Origin: Halocalculus aciditolerans
GTDB lineage: Archaea; Halobacteriota; Halobacteria; Halobacteriales; Halobacteriaceae
NCBI RefSeq assembly: GCF_014647475.1
Contig: NZ_BMPG01000003.1
Location: 469,176 to 533,175, forward strand
DNA length: 64,000 bases
Direction of reading: 5' to 3'
Below the pieces are notes generated by a model that made no database searches, was not told the DNA's origin, and was given only the letters and a program-made list of their open reading frames with translations. The translations under genes and the position numbers were made by a program. Position 1 is the stretch's first letter. Each line of letters opens with the position of its first letter. This document shows positions 35,075 to 43,859 of the stretch, piece after piece.

Positions 35075-36440
35075 TTCCACAGACACCGGTCCGCGACTGG
35101 GAGGCACAGGTCTACGACTTCTTAGACGCGCCCGTCCCCGACGAGGCGCGGGCGGCCGGCGAGCGAATCGTCGCCGACGTGCTCGCCGCCGCCGTCGCCG
35201 GCTCCGAGGCCCCCGACGTTCGAGAGACGAGTGACGGAGGGTTCGGCGGCGGGCCGGCGCTCGTCCTCGGCACGAATCGGCGACGGAACGCGTCGCAGGC
35301 GGCGCTCCTGAACGCGGCGGCGGCAATCGCGCAGGAGATCGAGGAGGGCCACAACGAGGGCGGGCACGTCGGGGCGGCACTCGTCACGGGCGCGCTCGCG
35401 CTCGCCGAAACCCACGATTCTACGGTGTCGGGCGCGGATTTCGTGGACGCGTGCGTGAAGGCCTACGAAGTGAGCGCGCGCCTGGAGCGGGCGATTTTCG
35501 CGATGAAGGCGCGGCTGAACGAGTCGGTGCCGTGGCTGATTCGGGACCCGCACGCGACGTGGACGGTCGTCGGCCCGGCGCTCGCCGGCCTGCTCGCCGT
35601 CGACGCCGCCGACGACGTGCTGGTAGACGCGTTCCGCGCGGCGGCGAACACCGCGGTCGTCTCGATGTTCGACCCGTACGCGGAGGGCGCGCCAGCGCGG
35701 AACTTCACCGCGGGACACTCCGCGGCGACGGGCGTGAACGTCGCGCTCGCCGCGGCCGCGGGCGTCACCGGCTCGGCAGAGGCGTTAGAGCGCGTCTACG
35801 ACCCGCTGGACGAGATGCTCGACGGCGGGTTCGCGGAGTCGATGGTGTCGCTCGGGGAGCGCTGGTACGTCACCGAAGTCTACGTGAAGACGACGCCGTC
35901 CTGTCGGTACACGCACCCCCCGCTGGATGCGCTGCGCGAACTCGACGCGCGCCCCGACGCCGACCGCGTCGAGCGCGTCGACGTCTACACCTACGGGAAC
36001 GCCGTCGACATGGCGCGCGCCGACCCGGACACCTTCACCGGCGGGAAGTTCTCCATCCCGTACGTCCTCGCGCGCGAACTCGTCTCGAGGGACGTCACGC
36101 TCGACGACTTCACGCCAGAGCGGCTCGCCGACCCCGCGGTCCGCGACCTCGCCGGCCGCGTCAGCCTCCACGCCGACGCGGATTTCGAGGCGGCGTTCCC
36201 CGAATCGTGGGGCGCGCGCGTCGAACTCACGTTGACCGATGGGGCGACCCGCACCGGCGAGCGCGCGTACCCGTACGGCGACTACCGCGACCCGTCTCCG
36301 AGACCGAGTTCCGCGCGCTCGTCGCCGGCCTCCTCGACTACGGGCTCGCCGACGCCGACGACGACCTCGTCGACGCAGTCGTGAACGTCAGCGGGACACG
36401 CATCGACGCGCTCACCGCCGCGCTCTCCGACGCTACCTAA
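35071..36440 (+). pseudogene. MmgE/PrpD-family protein (second copy) with a single-base frameshift near its end
   Basis: The frame opens at ATG 35071 with normal MmgE/PrpD sequence (EIEEGHNEGGHVGAAL, PSCRYTHPPLDALREL) through GDYRDP at about 36294. It then turns into a serine/proline-rich tail ending at a stop at 36384. One frame over, the natural ending continues without gap as VSETEFRALVAGLLDYGLA to a TAA at 36438-36440. Restoring one base in the C/G run 36291-36294 gives a 456-residue protein. Either a recent 1-bp deletion, a sequencing error or programmed slippage explains this. The body is intact, so loss of the last 48 residues may or may not inactivate it. It overlaps copy 1 by ATGA. 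Confidence 0.85.
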
Positions 36441-36448
36441 CACCGGTT

Positions 36449-36478
36449 CGGTATCGGTAAACTCCCGGTATCGTTTTA
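36449..36478 (+). promoter_or_regulatory. IclR-2 promoter with direct repeat
   Basis: CGGTATCG occurs at 36449-36456 and 36466-36473, 17 bases apart. It is followed by a TTTA box at 36475-36478, 28 bases before ATG 36503. A similar TTCGGCATCGGT lies just after the gene, near 37274. These are candidate autoregulatory sites. Confidence 0.4.
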
Positions 36479-36502
36479 GCGGTCGGCGTCGTCTATCGGT
36501 GT

Positions 36503-37264
36503 ATGCCCACGGATGGACGAGTGAAGTCGGTCGACACCGCCTTCGACGTGCTCGAAGCGCTCCGGGACGACGACGGCATCACCGTGACCGCGCTCGCCGA
36601 CCGCTGTGACTGCTCGAAGAGCACGATTCACGCCCACCTGCGCACGCTCCGCGACCGCGGATACGTCGTCAGAGACGACGACGGCTACCACCTCGGCCTC
36701 CAGTTCCTCGACCTCGGGAACAGCGCGCGCAGCCGCTTCCACCTCTACCGGGAGGCACGCCCCGAGATCGACCGGCTCGTCGAGGAGACCGGCGAACGCG
36801 TCCAGCTCATGGTCGAAGAACAAGGGATGGGGACGTACATCTACCAGAGTCAGTCAGAGCGCGCCATCACGACCGACTCGCACACGGGCACGCGCGTCCA
36901 CCTGCACTCGACGGCCGTCGGCAAAGCCTACCTGGCCTTTCTCCCCGTCGAGCGCGTCCACGACATCATCGACGAACGCGGCCTCCCCGCCGTGACGGAG
37001 AACACCATCACCGACCGCGATGAATTCCTCGACGAACTCGACCGCGTCCGTGAGCGCGGCGTCGCGTTCAACGACGAAGAACGCATCACGGGGATGCGCG
37101 CCATCGGCGCGCCGATCACCGACGAGAACGGCGAGGCGACCGCCGGCGTCAGCCTCTCCGCCCCCACCACCCGCCTCTCCGGCGACCGCCTCGAAACCGA
37201 ACTCCCCGACGCGCTGAAACAGATCGCCCGCGTCATCAGCATCAAATCCACGTACTCCCAATAG
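36503..37264 (+). CDS. IclR-family transcriptional regulator (IclR-2)
   Basis: This 253-residue regulator has an N-terminal helix-turn-helix (CDCSKSTIHAHLRTLRDRGYV, about residues 33-55) and a C-terminal ligand-binding domain ending SAPTTRLSG. It closes the Liv-MmgE/PrpD operon region and probably senses the imported acid or a product. It is clearly different from IclR-1 at 16376, so the two halves of the island may respond to different signals. Confidence 0.9.
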   Translation: MPTDGRVKSVDTAFDVLEALRDDDGITVTALADRCDCSKSTIHAHLRTLRDRGYVVRDDDGYHLGLQFLDLGNSARSRFHLYREARPEIDRLVEETGERVQLMVEEQGMGTYIYQSQSERAITTDSHTGTRVHLHSTAVGKAYLAFLPVERVHDIIDERGLPAVTENTITDRDEFLDELDRVRERGVAFNDEERITGMRAIGAPITDENGEATAGVSLSAPTTRLSGDRLETELPDALKQIARVISIKSTYSQ

Positions 37265-37429
37265 CGAACCGGAGTTCGGCATCGGTGTATAGTAGGAATT
37301 CATCGCAAGCGTATCCGGTTCTTTCGGGAAGTCGACACAGGAGTGGAAAGAGCTGTTCGCCACGAGGGGTGCGTCGTTCTCTATGGGTACAGAGCGAGAT
37401 GGTCGCGACGAACAAGATTTTACAGACAT

Positions 37430-37750
37430 ACATTCGTAATTCGGCGGGTGGGATTCGCGGTCGTGCTGGGAGTTGACATCGACGACGCCCGTCGTCTTCT
37501 GGACGTGGCGGACGGGCCGGCTCTCTGTTCGGCGTCGGTAAGTTGGTCCGAGGGACGGACGAGTCGACGGAGCCGTGAAGACGTCGTCGACGACAATCGG
37601 GCACGGCGATACCCACGCCGACGACCCGCTCGTCCCAGCCCACGGCGCACTCTCGGTCGCGAACGGCGTCGAGTTCGGCTCGGATACCGTCGGGGTCGGT
37701 CTCCGCGAGGGGGAGAGATACGACACGAGAGCCCACGGGGACGCTCAATG
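37430..37750 (-). pseudogene. Remnant of an IclR-family regulator (C-terminal domain)
   Basis: On the minus strand RAELDAVRDRECAVGWDERVVGVGIAVPD matches the effector-domain end of IclR proteins (compare LDELDRVRERGVAFNDEERITGMRAIGAP in IclR-2). The next parts, PSDQLTDAEQRAG and VQKTTGVVDVNSQ, continue the pattern in the other two frames. At least two frameshifts have therefore accumulated, and no helix-turn-helix part is left. It is probably a fossil of a lost neighbouring operon. Confidence 0.55.
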
Positions 37751-37793
37751 TGCGACCGCACGTACCAGAAGTACCACCTTCAGAAACAATATG

Positions 37794-38072
37794 TCTCTCC
37801 GAGAGGTTCGGTATCGGCACTGGCGTTCCACCGTTCACAACTGGGTACAGCCAACCGACGGCCCGTTGAAAGAACCGGCTCCGGGTCACGTCGCGGGTAA
37901 CGAGGCGGCGATCCAGCTCACTCCGAACGCTATGGCTCCACGCCGAGGTCAATGCAGAGACGAACTAGCTACTCTAGCAGCTCGATTCGAGAGAGAACAG
38001 GCGGTAACCGAGGTGTTTCTCGAAGAGTTCCGCGAGAGATGTGTCGTTGATGATGAACCCCTCCCATACGTT
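37794..38072 (+). pseudogene. Degraded IS6-type transposase fragment
   Basis: The frame reads SLREVRYRHWRSTVHNWVQ, then GHVAGNEAAIQL, then QAVTEVFLEEFRERCVVDD. It follows the order of haloarchaeal IS6-group transposases (RSTVHNWVQ, HVAVDETVIQL, LTEMFLAELREKHLVDD) but lacks the part between the last two blocks. The catalytic VDET is VAGNEA here, so the first Asp is gone. The fragment is inactive. I could not define terminal repeats. Confidence 0.65.
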
Positions 38073-38469
38073 AAGAGATGTGTACGTTCAGGTAGGCTGC
38101 TGTCAGAATGGGCACCGGTTCGAACGCGAGACACACGAGGCCGGAGTGACATCGGAATTGTAATCTACAATAGTAATACGTCGAAAGAGCCATTTCTCGG
38201 ACTGTTTCAGGGACGCCGACACGGAGACCGTCGAAGATCGGCTGCGAGCTTTCGGCTCCGCGCGGAGTCAGCTAATCTGAACGCTATCCAATCGGATGGG
38301 AACGTGATGAGTGTCTCCGCCTACTCACGCTCCCAGCATCCAACGCTCGCTATCCTAGCGTCTCTCTAGGGGGTTCTTGGGTGCGGAGACACCGTAGAGC
38401 GGGCAAATCGGAGGTGCCCGTGAACGCGGAGCGTTCGCGATCCCGCGAGGAGGTATCGCGGCTATCGGT

Positions 38470-38826
38470 TTACAGCCCGAGGATGTCCTCGAGGTCGTCG
38501 CCGGTCAGGCCGGACTGGACGACCGCAGGGTAGTAGTCACGGTTCTTCTCCAGGGGTTCGCCGTGTTCGCGCTTGTGTCGCGCGTTGAGCTCGTCGAAGC
38601 GAATGTCGAGTTCGGTGCGGACGTCGTCCGGGAGGTACATGAGGACGCTCGGCCGCTCTTTCACCGAGACCTGCTCGTCCGCCTCGGACGCGGACTCGGG
38701 TTCGGACTTCGACTCTGATTCTTCTTCCGCCCTCGACGCCTCCGACTCTGTCTCTGCGTCGGCGTCGTCGTCTTTCTGCTGGAAGCGCTTGCTCAAGCGG
38801 TCGCTTCGAGTGTTCCGGTCGCTCAT
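38470..38826 (-). CDS. Small acidic ParA-associated protein
   Basis: This 118-residue protein has a highly acidic, Glu/Ser-rich N-terminal half (residues about 18-50) and a compact C-terminal part beginning RPSVLMYLPDDVRTELDIRFDELN. No named domain is recognised. Its ATG overlaps the stop of parA (ATGA). In two-gene partition cassettes the gene after parA usually encodes the DNA-binding adaptor, so a ParB-like role is inferred. The disordered acidic arm and small basic C-terminal domain are compatible with this. Confidence 0.6.
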   Translation of the reverse strand: MSDRNTRSDRLSKRFQQKDDDADAETESEASRAEEESESKSEPESASEADEQVSVKERPSVLMYLPDDVRTELDIRFDELNARHKREHGEPLEKNRDYYPAVVQSGLTGDDLEDILGL

Positions 38827-39602
38827 GCTGTGGCCTCCGCGTTCGCTTCGAGGTGGTCAGCGATGTCGAGGAAGACCGCCTCCATGTCGCACTCTTCGTC
38901 GTGGGCGAAGATGGAGTGGCCCTGATTCCACGCGCGCTTGAGCGCGACTCGTTTCCGGACCTCCCAGACTGGGACGCGACCCTCGAAGGTTCGCTCGAAC
39001 CAGTCCATCATGTCGTCGGCTTCGCCGTCCTGTTCGACGCGGTTCGCGACGAGGCCGACGTCCTCGATGTCGACTTCGTAGTTCGCTTCGAGCGTGTCGA
39101 TCTGGTCGAAGAGAATTTCGAGCGCGCGGATGCTCGTCCCTTCGGCGAGCGCGGGGATGAGGACGCGCTGGGTCGCGAGGAGGGCGTTGTCGGTGAGGTT
39201 CCCGAGCGACGGCGGGCAGTCGACGAGGAGGAAGTCGTAGTCGTGGTCGAGTTCGTCGAGCGCCATGTCGAAGCGTTCCCGGCTCCGCATCGCCGTGGTG
39301 AGTTCGGGTTCGGCGTTGAACATGTCGACGTTGCTCGGGAGGACGTCGAACTCCGCGTGGGGTTCGACGATGTCGTTGATGACCTCCTGGTTGTCCGTGT
39401 CGAGGAGGATGTCGTAGAGCGATGGCGGTTCGGCGTCGTAGGCGTCGGTGAGTCCGAGGCCTTCGGTGGCGTGACCCTGTGGGTCCATGTCGACGAGGAG
39501 GACGTCGTGCCCGCGCTCCGCGAGCGCGCCCGCGACGTTGATCGTGATCGTCGTCTTCCCGACGCCGCCTTTCTGGTTCGAGAGCGATAGTCGATACGTC
39601 AT
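38823..39602 (-). CDS. parA: ParA-family partition ATPase
   Basis: This 259-residue ATPase has the deviant Walker A KGGVGKTT (Lys11, Lys16), Walker A' LLVDMDPQGHATEGLG and Walker B-like LLVDCPPSLG. These are the marks of chromosome or plasmid partition ParA/Soj proteins. It would form ATP-dependent patches on DNA and move replicon copies via a centromere-binding partner. It is the first gene of a two-gene unit. Repeated TGTCTAAGA-type sites begin 22 bases upstream of its start, suggesting the partition site and autoregulation. Confidence 0.88.
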   Translation of the reverse strand: MTYRLSLSNQKGGVGKTTITINVAGALAERGHDVLLVDMDPQGHATEGLGLTDAYDAEPPSLYDILLDTDNQEVINDIVEPHAEFDVLPSNVDMFNAEPELTTAMRSRERFDMALDELDHDYDFLLVDCPPSLGNLTDNALLATQRVLIPALAEGTSIRALEILFDQIDTLEANYEVDIEDVGLVANRVEQDGEADDMMDWFERTFEGRVPVWEVRKRVALKRAWNQGHSIFAHDEECDMEAVFLDIADHLEANAEATA

Positions 39603-40213
39603 AACTCGCTACTCCCAGATAATAGTCTAAGACCGCATAAAACTTTGCGCGGAAACAGCCAGTGAAGAAGTCGTAGCTATCTAAGATACCATAACTGTCG
39701 TAACAAGGATAACTGGGATATCCAGTAATGCCGGCACAGACGGCTATTCGTGCTACGCCGTCGTAGCGAGGAACGACCGGAAAGAACGCTAATCAGGATT
39801 TACCTGTCGCACGGGCAAAGCCCACATATCGAGTTATGCTGGCTATGAGGATTGGCTTCTTCGCCGCAGGGAGAGAGAAAGGCGGCTTGAGGAGCGCTTT
39901 CTCGCAGGATATACGCGTCTAGTCGGTCATATCTGTCTAAGACTGCTTCTTCGGTAGGGTTCGACGACGACCAAAGAGCTCGAAGCGGAAATTCGTCATA
40001 GACGGGATAGCTCGTGATGCTGGCTTAGCTATCGTATCGGTCAATGCAGTGTGGGTTCGCAGAGCGCGCTGTGCGTGCATACCTCGATATTCTGTCTTAG
40101 AGAGAATATATGTCTGGGCGTGAGATGAGGGCGAAGAGAGTTTAGACAGATAGGATCAGTATGGCGGCTATTCCCGGTATGCGGTGAGAGCGGGCTGTGC
40201 GAGCGATACGGGG
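39603..40213. other. Gene-free 0.6-kb region upstream of parA; candidate partition site
   Basis: No coding frame is supported. Composition is AT-richer than the surroundings and the stretch carries several short palindromic repeats (next entry). The position upstream of parA fits a centromere (parS) region. A replication origin is possible, but no orc1/cdc6 or rep gene is in the window. Confidence 0.5.
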
Positions 40214-41177
40214 TCAGCCGAGAGCGAAGCCGGCGTTGGCGTAGACGCCGCGGCCAGTGAGAGCGGGTTCGGGGGTCGGGTAGGTCATCCGGGTGAGCGT
40301 TCGCGTGTCGGTGAGGCCGGCGGCGGCGAAGGCGGCGGCGGGAGCGGAGCCGAGCGCGTTGATCGTGAAGGAGTCGCCGTCGAGGGCGTCGCGGACGGCG
40401 GCGAGGAGGCGGTGGGTCGTCTGTCTGTCGTCGGCGAGGAGCGGGCCGACGGCCCAGCCGGTTCGCGTGGGCGTCGCGATGGCGTAGCCGGTGTCGTCGG
40501 TGGTGACGACGCCGCGCGTATCGGGGTCGTCGAGGAGGGAGGCGAGGAGGAACTCCCGGTCGACGGAGACGCGCGTCGCGTCGTACCCGGCGATCCGTGC
40601 GGCGTCGGTGAGCGGTTCGACGCCGCTCGCGTCGAGGTCGGCGCTGGGAGTGCCGGTGTAGACGGTCGCGGTGAGGACGTCGTCGAAGCCGGCGTCAGCG
40701 TAAATGGGTTTGCCGGTGTCGTTGGCGTCGAGGCCGACGACGTCGACGCGGTCGCGGACGTCGTCGAAAGCGCGCTCGAAGACGCGAGTGCCGAGCCCGC
40801 GCCGACGGTAGGGTGCGGCGACGACGATGGAACCAATCCACGCGACAGCGGCGTCGTAGCAGACAGCGGTCGCGGTCGCGACGAGCTCGCCGTCACGCCA
40901 GCCGCCGACCGTTCGGACGGCGGGGAGCGAGACGAATCGTTCCCAGTCCGTGCGGCGCATCCCCCATCCCACCGCCGTCGAGAGCGCGGCGGCGTCGCCC
41001 GCGTCACGCGCCGTGAGCGGGCGGAAGTCGACATCCATAGCTGCCGAAAAGGAGTCCACGGTGAAGACCATACCGAGCGGCGAACCGCGATGCTCGAACA
41101 GATAGCAAAGACAGCCAAGAAGGGACAGATAGTTAAGATAGAATAGGTAGCTCAGACGATATAGAGAGGTTAGACAG
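39625..41177. repeat. Dispersed near-palindromic TGTCTAAGA-type repeats (candidate parS)
   Basis: GTCTAAGAC occurs exactly at 39625-39633 and 39935-39943, with variants TATCTAAGATA at 39678-39688 and GTCTTAGAG at 40094-40102. Inverted forms are TTTAGACAGAT at 40141-40151 and GTTAGACAG at 41169-41177. The core is symmetric around one central A/T base. Clustering around parA suggests binding sites for its partner protein. Confidence 0.5.
40214..41038 (-). CDS. GNAT-family N-acetyltransferase (two-domain type)
   Basis: This 274-residue protein has an acetyl-CoA-binding motif A (SIVVAAPYRRRGLGTRVFERA) in its N-terminal GNAT domain. The C-terminal half resembles a second degenerate acetyltransferase fold (GPLLADDRQTTHRLLAAV, NALGSAPAAAFAAAG). 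The substrate is unknown. ATG 41038 is preferred, since the preceding Met at 41071 adds a non-conserved stretch. The longer open frame is a composition artefact. Confidence 0.8.
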   Translation of the reverse strand: MDVDFRPLTARDAGDAAALSTAVGWGMRRTDWERFVSLPAVRTVGGWRDGELVATATAVCYDAAVAWIGSIVVAAPYRRRGLGTRVFERAFDDVRDRVDVVGLDANDTGKPIYADAGFDDVLTATVYTGTPSADLDASGVEPLTDAARIAGYDATRVSVDREFLLASLLDDPDTRGVVTTDDTGYAIATPTRTGWAVGPLLADDRQTTHRLLAAVRDALDGDSFTINALGSAPAAAFAAAGLTDTRTLTRMTYPTPEPALTGRGVYANAGFALG

Positions 41178-41285
41178 TTCTCAGAGGGTGGAGGGGAGTG
41201 GCAGGAGTAGTACGGGGGCGAGGAAGGTGGAGAAGGCGTGAGAGGCGGAGAGGGCAGATGTGACGGTCGTGTCGACGGGTCGCAG

Positions 41286-42239
41286 TTAGGCGGTTTTGTC
41301 GCGTGCGTCGCGGTCGCGGGTTCGGTTGTATCGGTCGCGGAGGCGTTCGACGCGGGCGTCCATGGAGGGATGAGTGGAGAGCCAGCGGGAGAGCGTGCCG
41401 TCTTCGTCGCCGTAGGTGTAGAGCGGGGCGGTGACCCCCTGAGGGGGTTCGCTCGCGCGTTCGATTTTGCGGAGGGCGCGGGCGAGGGCGGCGGGGTCGT
41501 CGGTGACGTCGACGGCGCGGTCGTCGGCGTGAAACTCGCGGCCGCGAGAGTGTGCACGGACGAGGAGGGTGAGGAGAATGACGGCGAGGGCGACGACGCC
41601 GGCGAGGGAGTCGTGGAGGTCTCCGAAGACGCCTTCATCCCAGCGAGTCGGGTGGCCGCGGAGGAAGGCGGCGGCGCGTGCGAGTCCGGTGACGGCGAGG
41701 GTGACGGGGAGGAGCACGAAGACGAGGAGACCGACGGCGGACTGCGCGAAGGAGTACGCGAGCGTCTGGATGAGGCTGTCGCGGCTCTCGAGGTGGGCGA
41801 GTTCGTGGGCGAGCACGGCCTCGAGTTCGTCGGGGTCGAGGAGGCGGAAGAGGCCGACGTCGAAGACGATGGCACCGGGGCCGACGCCGCCGAGCGCGAT
41901 GGCGTTCGGGACGCCCATGGCGGCGGCGAGGACGGCGGGTTCGGCGAGGTCCATGCGCTCGCAGAGGCGGTCGAGGCGGCGGTAGAAGGCGGGGAAGCGG
42001 CCGCGTGGGAGCGGACGGGCGTCCATGGAGGCGAGGAGTCGTCTGGTCCCGTAGCGGTACGAGCCGTAGCCGAAGACGACGGTGAGGAGGGCGAGGAGGA
42101 GGAGCGTGGCCGCCGGGTCGGGGCGCGCCTGCCAGGCGAGCGAGAGGACGACGAACGCGCCGTAGGCCGCGCCGAGGTAGACGACGAGCAGGCAGACTCC
42201 GACGAGGGCGAAGAGCACGCGGAGCGTCAGTCGACGCAT
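41286..42239 (-). CDS. M48-family membrane metalloprotease (HtpX-like)
   Basis: This 317-residue protease has two N-terminal membrane helices, the zinc motif HELAH (residues 145-149) and the downstream Glu in SRGREFHADD as third ligand. Two further helices follow the active site, as in HtpX. It would degrade damaged membrane proteins at the cytoplasmic face. ATG 42239 is chosen over the 30-residue upstream extension. It is divergent from the MOSC gene. Confidence 0.88.
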   Translation of the reverse strand: MRRLTLRVLFALVGVCLLVVYLGAAYGAFVVLSLAWQARPDPAATLLLLALLTVVFGYGSYRYGTRRLLASMDARPLPRGRFPAFYRRLDRLCERMDLAEPAVLAAAMGVPNAIALGGVGPGAIVFDVGLFRLLDPDELEAVLAHELAHLESRDSLIQTLAYSFAQSAVGLLVFVLLPVTLAVTGLARAAAFLRGHPTRWDEGVFGDLHDSLAGVVALAVILLTLLVRAHSRGREFHADDRAVDVTDDPAALARALRKIERASEPPQGVTAPLYTYGDEDGTLSRWLSTHPSMDARVERLRDRYNRTRDRDARDKTA

Positions 42240-42327
42240 ACGGTGAGTGAGGAGTGAGCGCGGGAAACGCTTTTCGAGGCGGCGGGGACCCGCGGGTTTT
42301 TCGACGCGCGGCGCGCCACAACGAGAC

Positions 42328-43128
42328 ATGGCCTCTCTCGCCCGCGTCCGCGTTCACCCCGTGAAGTCTCTCGACCCGCTCGACCTCGCGTCAGCGTCGG
42401 TGCTGGAAGACGGCGGATTGACGCTCGACCGAGAGTACGCGATTCGTGACGCCGAAGGGCGGTACGTGAACGGGAAGCGCGAGCGCGCGGTGCACCGCGT
42501 CGATTCGACGTACGACCCCCGAGAGGGAACGCTGGCGCTCCGGGAACGCGGGGAGGACAAAAGCGGTCAGTCGGCGGCCGCGTTCCACCTGCCGGCGGAG
42601 CGGCCGGCGGCGGCCGACTGGCTCGCGGGTTTCCTCGGGTATGCGGTGTCGCTCGACCACGACGAAACGGGCGGGTTTCCCGACGACACGGACGCGACCG
42701 GGCCGACGGTCGTGAGCACGGCGACGCTCGAAACCGTCGCCGGCTGGTTCGACCTCCCCGTCGAATCGGTCCGGCGACGGTTCCGCGCGAACCTCGAAGT
42801 CGACGGCGTGCCGGCGTTCTGGGAGGACCGACTCTACGCGGGGGAAGGCGAAGCGGTTCGGTTCCGCGTCGGCGACGCGGTCTTCGACGGCGTGAACCCG
42901 TGCGCACGCTGCGTCGTTCCGTCTCGCGACCCCGACACGGGCGAAGAGACACCGGCGTTCAGGCGGACGTTCGTGGAGAACCGGGAGGCGACGCTGCCGG
43001 CGTGGGCGGACGAGTCCCGATTCGACCACTACTACCGGCTCATAGTGAACACGACCGTCCCCGAGGAGACGGTGGGTGAGTCAGTCGCGGTCGGCGACGA
43101 CGTCGCCGTGCTGGACGGCGAACGCTGA
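42328..43128 (+). CDS. MOSC-domain protein
   Basis: This 266-residue protein has an N-terminal MOSC beta-barrel domain (VRVHPVKSLDPL, LDREYAI) and the C-terminal MOSC core with the conserved Cys in NPCARCVVPSRDP. The family relates to the molybdenum cofactor sulfurase C-terminus and to mARC-type molybdenum enzymes that reduce N-hydroxylated compounds. Together with XdhC and MoeA at 49-52 kb, this is a second link to molybdenum enzymes. The start ATG 42328 is divergent from the M48 gene. Confidence 0.85.
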   Translation: MASLARVRVHPVKSLDPLDLASASVLEDGGLTLDREYAIRDAEGRYVNGKRERAVHRVDSTYDPREGTLALRERGEDKSGQSAAAFHLPAERPAAADWLAGFLGYAVSLDHDETGGFPDDTDATGPTVVSTATLETVAGWFDLPVESVRRRFRANLEVDGVPAFWEDRLYAGEGEAVRFRVGDAVFDGVNPCARCVVPSRDPDTGEETPAFRRTFVENREATLPAWADESRFDHYYRLIVNTTVPEETVGESVAVGDDVAVLDGER

Positions 43129-43154
43129 AGGCGGCTGGCTGCGTGAACGGAGGT

Positions 43155-43859
43155 ATGCGATACGAGCAGTTCGGCGCGGACGGCGACCCGTCGGTCGTGA
43201 CGATTCTGGGGTGGGGGAACCGCTTCCGGCACGAGAACGTGCAGTGGCTCGTCGGCCGCGTCGTCGACGCCGGCTACCGCGTGCACGGCTTCGAGCTCCC
43301 CGACGTGATTCGGGATTTCGACGCGGAGTACCGCGACCCGGTCGCGGAGCGCGTCGCCGACCTCGACGACTACCGCCTGCTCACGCATTCGACGGGCGGG
43401 CTCGTCGGTGAGTTCCTCGACGGCGTCGAAGCGAAAGTCCACCTGAGTCCGTGGTGGGGGTTCCACGACGCGCTCGACAACCCCGTCGTCTCGCTCGCGA
43501 TGCGACTCCCGATCGCGACGCCGATTCTCCCCGCGGGCATCGACCGCGAGGGCCTCGGCGCGCTGGCGACGGACGGACAGCTCGCGGACGTCCCCGGGCG
43601 CGCCGCCCCCACGTTCCTCCGAGAGGCGAAGCGCGCACAGGAACGCCTCCCGGCCTTCGACGCCGAGCGGACGAGCGTCTTCTACACGCCCGCGGACCGC
43701 GTCGTCGGCGTCGACGCCATCGAGCGGCGCGCACCGCCCGAGAACCGCGTGCAGTACGAGGGCGGCCACGAGCTCTTCGCGTCCCCCGCCCGCGACGACC
43801 ACGTCGACGCCGTGCTCGCCGCGCTCGCCGACGGCCCGAGCGCGCTCCCGAAGTCGTAA
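43155..43859 (+). CDS. Alpha/beta hydrolase
   Basis: This 234-residue alpha/beta-hydrolase has a nucleophile elbow THSTGG, an acid residue in YTPADRVVG and a catalytic His in GGHELF. The oxyanion segment is near LGWGNRF. It lies 26 bases after the MOSC gene. The substrate is unknown. The elbow has His instead of the first Gly of GxSxG, which is seen in some haloarchaeal members. Confidence 0.8.
   Translation: MRYEQFGADGDPSVVTILGWGNRFRHENVQWLVGRVVDAGYRVHGFELPDVIRDFDAEYRDPVAERVADLDDYRLLTHSTGGLVGEFLDGVEAKVHLSPWWGFHDALDNPVVSLAMRLPIATPILPAGIDREGLGALATDGQLADVPGRAAPTFLREAKRAQERLPAFDAERTSVFYTPADRVVGVDAIERRAPPENRVQYEGGHELFASPARDDHVDAVLAALADGPSALPKS

Larger units (their letters stand above)
37265..38469. 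other. 1.2-kb gene-poor stretch with decayed genes
   Basis: No intact gene is supported. The stretch contains remains of an IclR regulator on the minus strand and of an IS6-type transposase on the plus strand, listed separately. Outside these I see no recognisable feature. Composition is more AT-rich than the island to its left. It separates the catabolic island from the ParA cassette. Confidence 0.6.

Noticed and set aside
37265..40213. tRNA or rRNA genes in the gene-poor stretches
   Set aside because: No cloverleaf-like block with T-loop GTTCRA and matching acceptor arms was found on reading either strand.
40184..41146. Plus-strand frame of 320 codons over the GNAT gene
   Set aside because: Gly/Val/Glu-rich shadow of the acetyltransferase, without any motif.
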